This document shows positions 6,658 to 10,353 of a stretch of DNA of 10,353 nucleotides, in pieces. This DNA is from Ruminococcus sp. UBA946 (GTDB taxonomy: Bacteria > Bacillota > Clostridia > Oscillospirales > Ruminococcaceae): NCBI GenBank assembly GCA_002293295.1, contig DBCY01000047.1, forward strand, positions 1 through 10,353, in the 5' to 3' direction. Below the pieces are notes generated by a model. It worked only from the letters and a program-made list of their open reading frames with translations. It was not told the DNA's origin and searched no databases. How positions within the stretch are numbered: the first letter of the stretch is position 1; each line of letters starts with the position of its first letter. Made by a program: the position numbers and the translations under genes.

Positions 6658-6800
6658 TTGTTAGTGAATAGTAGTCAGTAGCTAGTATTTGTGCAGTAAT
6701 TACTTGTTTTGCGAGTGTTGAAATTGCGCATAACTAATAATATTACTGCTGACAACTAATTACTTTTTACTAACTGCTTCCTACTCCACTGTTCATTCAT
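6658..6800. repeat. Nested imperfect inverted repeat (MITE-like intergenic element)
   Basis: The gap after the alpha-galactosidase holds nested complementary segments around a common centre near 6720-6727. The outer arms 6670-6686 and 6769-6785 are complementary at 13 of 17 positions, the inner arms 6693-6700 and 6742-6749 at 8 of 8 (GCAGTAAT/ATTACTGC), and the core TGCG 6710-6713 pairs with CGCA 6727-6730. The right end (6778-6799), read on the minus strand, resembles the GAATGAGGAGTAAGGAA-type repeat at 241-258. No ORF is contained and no T-tract follows. It looks like a degenerate non-coding mobile repeat and might also slow transcription. Confidence 0.45.
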
Positions 6801-6833
6801 AATGGGACATATAAATATTTTTAGCTACCCCCC

Positions 6834-6864
6834 TTGACACTCCACTTGACTGTAATGATATTAT
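6834..6864 (+). promoter_or_regulatory. MerR-type promoter with 19-bp spacer and dyad operator
   Basis: A perfect -35 TTGACA (6834-6839) is separated by 19 bp from TATTAT (6859-6864; five of six to consensus). The overlong spacer is the hallmark of promoters activated by MerR-family proteins, which twist the DNA to realign the two boxes. An imperfect dyad lies within it: ACACTCCA (6837-6844) against TGTAATGA (6851-6858), five of eight complementary. The MerR-family gene starts 59 bp downstream, so autoregulation is likely. Confidence 0.7.
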
Positions 6865-6922
6865 AGCTTTGCGGAGGGAATCCGTAAAGAATAATATTAT
6901 TTATAAGGAGGGTTGATTTTAT

Positions 6923-8476
6923 ATGTATAAAATCGGAGAACTTTCAAAGCTTTGCAGTCTGCCTGTAAAAACCCTGCGTTATTATGACAGCGAAGGAATT
7001 TTGTGCCCCGACTACACCGACAGCTTTACGGGATACCGCTATTATTCGGCGAATAAGCTTTTCGACTGCCACCGTATAATCGCGCTTAAAGAACTTGGGT
7101 TCACGCTTGATGAAATTAAAGAGCAGTTCAGTCTTACAAGCCTCGAACTCAGAAAACTTATTGCCGTTAAGCTTAACGAACTTTCGGAACAGGAGCTTGA
7201 AACAAAACGCCGCATCAAAGTCCTAAAAGAAATTGATTCGTCTTTAAAGGAAGACAAATCCCTGTTCAGCATTGTTGTGAAGAAAAGCGAAGCCTTTTAT
7301 ACGGTTTATACGAGAAAAATTCTGAACAGCCGCTTTGAAGCGCATAATATTATATCAGAAATGCGCAGCTCTTTACCGCAGAATATTCTTGGGGAAAGAA
7401 GCGTTATCATTGATTATGAAACGGAATTCAATCAAAACAGCTTTGATACCGGGATATGTGTTGAACTGAAAGGCGCAGTGCCCCAAAACTGCGGATATGA
7501 AAAAAAGCAAATCGTATTCTGTGATGAAACGGCAAGCTTAATCTGCACCCCTGAGCAGTATGATGAAGCGCTTATTGAGCTTTATAAGCATATTCACGAT
7601 AACATGCTTCAGGTCGTCGGCGCAGTATACAGAATTATTTACGGGGATAAAACAGTAGAAATTAAAATCCCCGTATGCAGGATGCATGAGGAATTCATAC
7701 AGCGGGACGAAACCGAGGAATTTGAAACGGTGTTTGAAGATGACGAAAGTGTAATCGGGCATTGGGAGGTTGTGGATTTTCTGCCCAGCAGGGAGCATTT
7801 CAACCCCGAAAAGAAAAAATCCATGCTGACTGACAACTCTGTCCGCGAGTATTATTTTCTCCCCGGCGGCGAATGGTACTGGTGCTTCGGGTGGACGAAA
7901 GGGTTTCTTTTATCAAATTCATTTTATCCTCAAAGGCGTTGTAAAAACCGCTATACAACCGAAAGAATAAACGGAGAGCATTATCTCTTTGCCGAAATGA
8001 AATACCCGCAGTATTTTAAGGGCGGCAAAACAGAGCTTTTGGTTCTAAAGCAGCTTGACTGCAAGAGATACACAAAGGATGAGATAGCCGTAAAGGATAT
8101 TATTCCCGACGCGCCTGCCGACGACGATAAAATCCTCGGTAAATGGGAGGTTTGCGATTTTATTAAGAATCCCGATAATTTTTCGCTTGACGTATTAAAC
8201 AAAGTATACCCGAAAGAAGCCCTTTACTGGCTGTCGGCTGAATTTTTACCCGGCGGGGGATTAATCAGCCGTTTCAATGACGGCAGAACCGACGGAAGCC
8301 CTGTATGTAGATGGGTAACCGGAAATGTTATATGTACTCCTAAGGAAACGGTTTCGATGTATAGATACCGCGAATATAACGGCATTAAATACCTTTTCAT
8401 ACAGTGGAAAAGCGGAGATTATATATTCGGAAAAATGGAACCCCACTGGTATGTGTTTACGAGGGGTGAGGAGTAA
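6923..8476 (+). CDS. MerR-family regulator with GyrI-like domain and two tandem C-terminal repeats
   Basis: The 517-residue protein is much longer than ordinary MerR regulators (about 120-280). Residues 1-70 are a MerR winged HTH (MYKIGELSKLCSLPVKTLRYYDSEG, with FTGYRYYS in the wing). Residues 75-110 form a charged coiled coil for dimerisation. Residues 115-255 look like a GyrI-like effector-binding domain of the BmrR type, ending GAVYRIIYGDKTVEIKIPV. Two related domains follow: GHWEVVDF (W281) to about 395, and GKWEVCDF (W408) to the end, 127 residues apart, each with an FLPGG turn and a late YLF strand, suggesting small lipocalin-like beta barrels. It probably senses a small hydrophobic or cationic compound and activates its own promoter. 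ATG 6923 has AGGAGGG (6906-6912) at 10-nt spacing. The target genes beyond itself are unknown. The stop codon lies inside a dispersed 15-bp repeat. Confidence 0.88.
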   Translation: MYKIGELSKLCSLPVKTLRYYDSEGILCPDYTDSFTGYRYYSANKLFDCHRIIALKELGFTLDEIKEQFSLTSLELRKLIAVKLNELSEQELETKRRIKVLKEIDSSLKEDKSLFSIVVKKSEAFYTVYTRKILNSRFEAHNIISEMRSSLPQNILGERSVIIDYETEFNQNSFDTGICVELKGAVPQNCGYEKKQIVFCDETASLICTPEQYDEALIELYKHIHDNMLQVVGAVYRIIYGDKTVEIKIPVCRMHEEFIQRDETEEFETVFEDDESVIGHWEVVDFLPSREHFNPEKKKSMLTDNSVREYYFLPGGEWYWCFGWTKGFLLSNSFYPQRRCKNRYTTERINGEHYLFAEMKYPQYFKGGKTELLVLKQLDCKRYTKDEIAVKDIIPDAPADDDKILGKWEVCDFIKNPDNFSLDVLNKVYPKEALYWLSAEFLPGGGLISRFNDGRTDGSPVCRWVTGNVICTPKETVSMYRYREYNGIKYLFIQWKSGDYIFGKMEPHWYVFTRGEE

Positions 8477-8481
8477 GGAAT
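8467..8481 (+). repeat. 15-bp intergenic repeat, copy 2
   Basis: This is an exact copy of 244-258. Here the repeat spans the end of the MerR-family gene and supplies its TAA stop (8474-8476), so the last residues (GEE) are encoded in the repeat. Confidence 0.5.
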
Positions 8482-8525
8482 GAGTGAAGCCGCGAATCCG
8501 GATTTAAGAAAAGGAGATACTTATT

Positions 8526-8978
8526 ATGGAAAGAAATAATATTTTGCCGGACACCACCATTTTTGACGATGCTTCGCTGACAGAAAAATTACATTTTTCT
8601 CTTGTTGACACCGTATTTACCGACGAATTGAACGGCGAATTTAAAAGACTTATCGCCTTGCTTGAAAAAATGTGCATTACCGCAAGGGAAAAGGGGTATA
8701 ACGCGCTTGTTGAGCACAGCGATGAAGAAATAAACCCGGTTTTTAACACCATTTTGTATTTTGTTATAAAAAACAAAGATGTTTTTAAGGGAGAAAGCAC
8801 GGACTTGCTCTACTGGATAAAACCCATGCTTTTATCGCACAAAATAAAGGGCGCCGGATATATAAAATCAATACTTATATATGAAGGAATAAGAATGATA
8901 ATTTATCAGGGGTTATCGCCGGAACTGTTAAAATTCCGCCTGAACTGTATAATCGGCAATTTTTTACCGTTGATCTAG
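8526..8978 (+). CDS. Hypothetical soluble protein, possibly MotA cytoplasmic-domain-like
   Basis: This 150-residue protein starts at ATG 8526 behind AGGAG (8512-8516, 9-nt spacing), 49 bp after the MerR-family gene, so the two may share a transcript. No transmembrane helix or signal peptide is apparent. Two segments recall the cytoplasmic parts of the flagellar stator protein MotA. One is ITAREKGYNALVEHSDEEIN near residues 52-71, compared with MotA's 'ARREGxLALE...DPF'. The other is ILIYEGIRMIIYQGLSPEL near 117-135, compared with MotA's 'MILEGILAIQEGENPR'. The four membrane helices that define MotA are absent, so it cannot be a stator by itself. The resemblance is from memory of the family pattern and may be coincidental; the gene call itself is solid. 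No other motility gene is in the window. Confidence 0.8.
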   Translation: MERNNILPDTTIFDDASLTEKLHFSLVDTVFTDELNGEFKRLIALLEKMCITAREKGYNALVEHSDEEINPVFNTILYFVIKNKDVFKGESTDLLYWIKPMLLSHKIKGAGYIKSILIYEGIRMIIYQGLSPELLKFRLNCIIGNFLPLI

Positions 8979-9043
8979 TTAGTTATTATATTATTAATTG
9001 CCGCTTGTTTCCCATTGCGCAGAGCGTCCCAAGCATTTAAATA

Positions 9044-9287
9044 ATCGCCGTCAGGCGATACTGCCATTGTTAATTGGTGCTAGTACCTCGTAACACCTGA
9101 AAGTTATATATGATTAATTAAAATCATACCGCCGCAGGCGGTATACCGCCATTGTTAATTGTTAATTTTTAATTGTTAATTGGTGCTAGTACTCCATAAC
9201 AGCTAAAAGTTACGATATAATAATAAAAACATACCGCCGCAGGCGGTATACCGTCATTGTTAATTGTTAATTTTTAATTGTTAATTG
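9044..9287. repeat. Three tandem ~105-bp hairpin repeat units
   Basis: This fills most of the 331-bp gap 8979-9309; nothing else was identified there apart from AT-rich filler at 8979-9043. Units 2 and 3 begin with the hairpin ATACCGCC-GCA-GGCGGTAT (9126-9144 and 9231-9249), then heptamers of the TTAATTG type; 9126-9182 and 9231-9287 match at 56 of 57 bases. Unit 1 has a variant hairpin ATCGCC-GTCA-GGCGAT (9044-9059), in which one C:G pair has become T:A with both sides changed. Units 1 and 2 also share TTGTTAATTGGTGCTAGTAC (9067-9086 and 9173-9192). Unit 1 lacks a 21-bp stretch of heptamers present in unit 2. The period is 105-106 bp. Confidence 0.85.
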
Positions 9288-9309
9288 ATACCGGAGCAGG
9301 GGGTAAGCT

Positions 9310-10248
9310 ATGAAACCGATTGTTTTTAATCCCGAGGAACCGTTTTCGCATTTCAAGGCGGCTTATAAACAAAAACGGATTGTTGACGGCATACTGAATA
9401 TTAACCTTTACAGCGGTATCGTAATGGCGGCGCTATCCTTTCCCGCTATTTACAACGACCCCTTGATGCTGGCGGTATTTTCGCTTTTCAACGTACTTCT
9501 TATCGGCGCAAACATAGCGGCGCGCTTTAAAAAGCTTGACCTTTTTATCATCGGCGCGCTTAGTTCAATGGCTTTATGTATGGCTCTTCTGGGAAAAGGT
9601 ATTTCCTACCTGGTATTTTTATACCTTTTCTTTACCGTATACCAGTTCTGCGTTCATAAAGCGGTACTTAACGACAAAGAGCTTTCAAGGCTTGTGGGGT
9701 ATCCCCATTTCTCCGAACACCTTGCTAACGCGTCTTTCGTTACCCGAATCCTTCATAATGCCGTTGACGCCGAAAGCGCTGAAGAAGATTTAACTCCTTT
9801 TAATCCCGCAGCCTTTACGGTATTGCCGGACCGTTCCGCCGGACTTGATATGGAAAGCATTTCACTTGACGGATATAAATCAGACAAAGCGGAAGCTAAA
9901 AAGCCTGGGGTTTCCTTAAAAAAAGAAGAATTAACGAAAACAAGCCCTACAGTTCAGGAAAAAATTATAAGTATTGTTAATATACCCGATGAAAACAATG
10001 AAAAAGAAACTGATGTTCTTTCGCTTGCACCTCCGCCGACGCCCGTCGCCCCTCCTGTTTTTGACCCGCAGGAATACAGCCGGACTGTCGAGGAAGAAAT
10101 AGCCCGCGGCATATCCGTTCCCGACAGTCAGCCGGATGCGGTTATCATCAGTCAGCAATCCGAAAACACCGAAGAAGCTTCTTTGGAATATCCTTATACA
10201 AACGATGATTTTGATGATAATCCCGATTATATTGATTTATTAAGTTAG
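9310..10248 (+). CDS. Hypothetical membrane protein with acidic, disordered cytoplasmic tail
   Basis: The 312-residue protein has an N-terminal hydrophilic start (about 30 residues), then four hydrophobic segments at roughly 33-49, 52-71, 78-94 and 97-114. A short segment with LVGYPHFSEHLAN (about 128-140) follows, and then a long low-complexity region rich in E, D, S, P and K. This includes APPPTPVAPPVFDP (about 240-253) and an acidic end with NDDFDDNPDYIDLL. The layout suggests a four-helix membrane anchor with an extended cytoplasmic arm. A 'GYP.F' motif after the last helix occurs, as I recall, in clostridial membrane proteins of unknown function. I assign no function. ATG 9310 has AGGGGG (9298-9303) at 6-nt spacing. 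It stands alone between the tandem repeats and a terminator. Confidence 0.82.
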   Translation: MKPIVFNPEEPFSHFKAAYKQKRIVDGILNINLYSGIVMAALSFPAIYNDPLMLAVFSLFNVLLIGANIAARFKKLDLFIIGALSSMALCMALLGKGISYLVFLYLFFTVYQFCVHKAVLNDKELSRLVGYPHFSEHLANASFVTRILHNAVDAESAEEDLTPFNPAAFTVLPDRSAGLDMESISLDGYKSDKAEAKKPGVSLKKEELTKTSPTVQEKIISIVNIPDENNEKETDVLSLAPPPTPVAPPVFDPQEYSRTVEEEIARGISVPDSQPDAVIISQQSENTEEASLEYPYTNDDFDDNPDYIDLLS

Positions 10249-10265
10249 GGCTTTAATAAAAAACC

Positions 10266-10305
10266 CCAAAGCCGCTTGAAACCGAGAGATTTCAAGCGGC
10301 TTTGG
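10266..10305 (-). terminator. Strong intrinsic terminator, T-tract on the minus-strand side
   Basis: A perfect 16-bp stem (10266-10281 with 10290-10305, GC-rich core AAGCCGCTTG) closes an 8-nt loop (10282-10289). On the + strand no T-run follows. On the minus strand the stem is followed by GG and six Ts (complement of the A-run ending at 10263). It therefore terminates best for transcription entering from the right, and may also act on the membrane protein transcript, 17 bp after its stop. Confidence 0.8.
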
Positions 10306-10353
10306 CTATGACGAAATAATATGGCATTATAATACTAGGGCGTGTTCGATAAT

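Noticed and set aside
6871..6885. Leader hairpin GCGGA-TCCGT before the MerR-family gene as a riboswitch or attenuator
   Set aside because: A 5-bp stem including a G-T pair with no further structure is too small to support a regulatory RNA.
9044..9287. CRISPR array
   Set aside because: The ~105-bp period has near-identical sequence through most of each unit, so there are no unique spacers, and no cas genes are present.
10328..10333. Perfect TATAAT near the right end as a promoter
   Set aside because: No acceptable -35 lies 16-18 bp upstream and no gene can be seen before the window ends.

Overview
The window looks like chromosomal DNA from a low-to-moderate GC Firmicute, most likely a Clostridia/Ruminococcus-type gut anaerobe. 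The grounds are strong AAGGAGG-type ribosome binding sites, a GH36 alpha-galactosidase, a MerR regulator of clostridial type, and AT-rich intergenic repeats. This placement is inference. All supported genes lie on the + strand. No rRNA, tRNA or CRISPR array was recognised.

Left part (1-2392): an extended -10 promoter and a 39-residue single-span membrane peptide, then a MOP-superfamily polysaccharide flippase, then a small P-loop kinase/NTPase with a non-ATG start. The last two are almost contiguous and probably co-transcribed.

Centre (2393-6657): the most notable structure. A GH36 alpha-galactosidase gene begins at 2426 but is cut after 48 codons. A compact two-gene restriction-modification system follows (PD-(D/E)XK-like endonuclease, then a beta-class adenine-type methyltransferase, overlapping by 16 bp). 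A complete alpha-galactosidase gene then starts again at 4402. The two alpha-galactosidase beginnings share 118 of 128 bp (2443-2570 and 4419-4546). The RM block is far more AT-rich than its surroundings (about 20-22% GC in sampled 60-bp lines, against 45-58% in the alpha-galactosidase). This resembles insertion of an RM system with long target duplication that leaves an intact downstream copy of the invaded gene. The two copies are diverged, mainly at synonymous sites, so the duplicated part came from a related allele or paralogue, or is old.

Right part (6658-10353): an inverted-repeat-rich intergenic element, then a MerR-type promoter with a 19-bp spacer driving a large MerR-family regulator. 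That protein has an HTH, a coiled coil, a GyrI-like effector domain and two tandem copies of a 'GxWEVxDF' domain. Next come a 150-residue protein resembling the cytoplasmic parts of MotA without its membrane helices, a 331-bp gap with three tandem ~105-bp units each carrying a GC-rich hairpin, and a membrane protein with an acidic, proline-containing tail. A 16-bp-stem terminator, whose T-tract lies on the minus-strand side, closes the region and suggests a convergent gene beyond the window.
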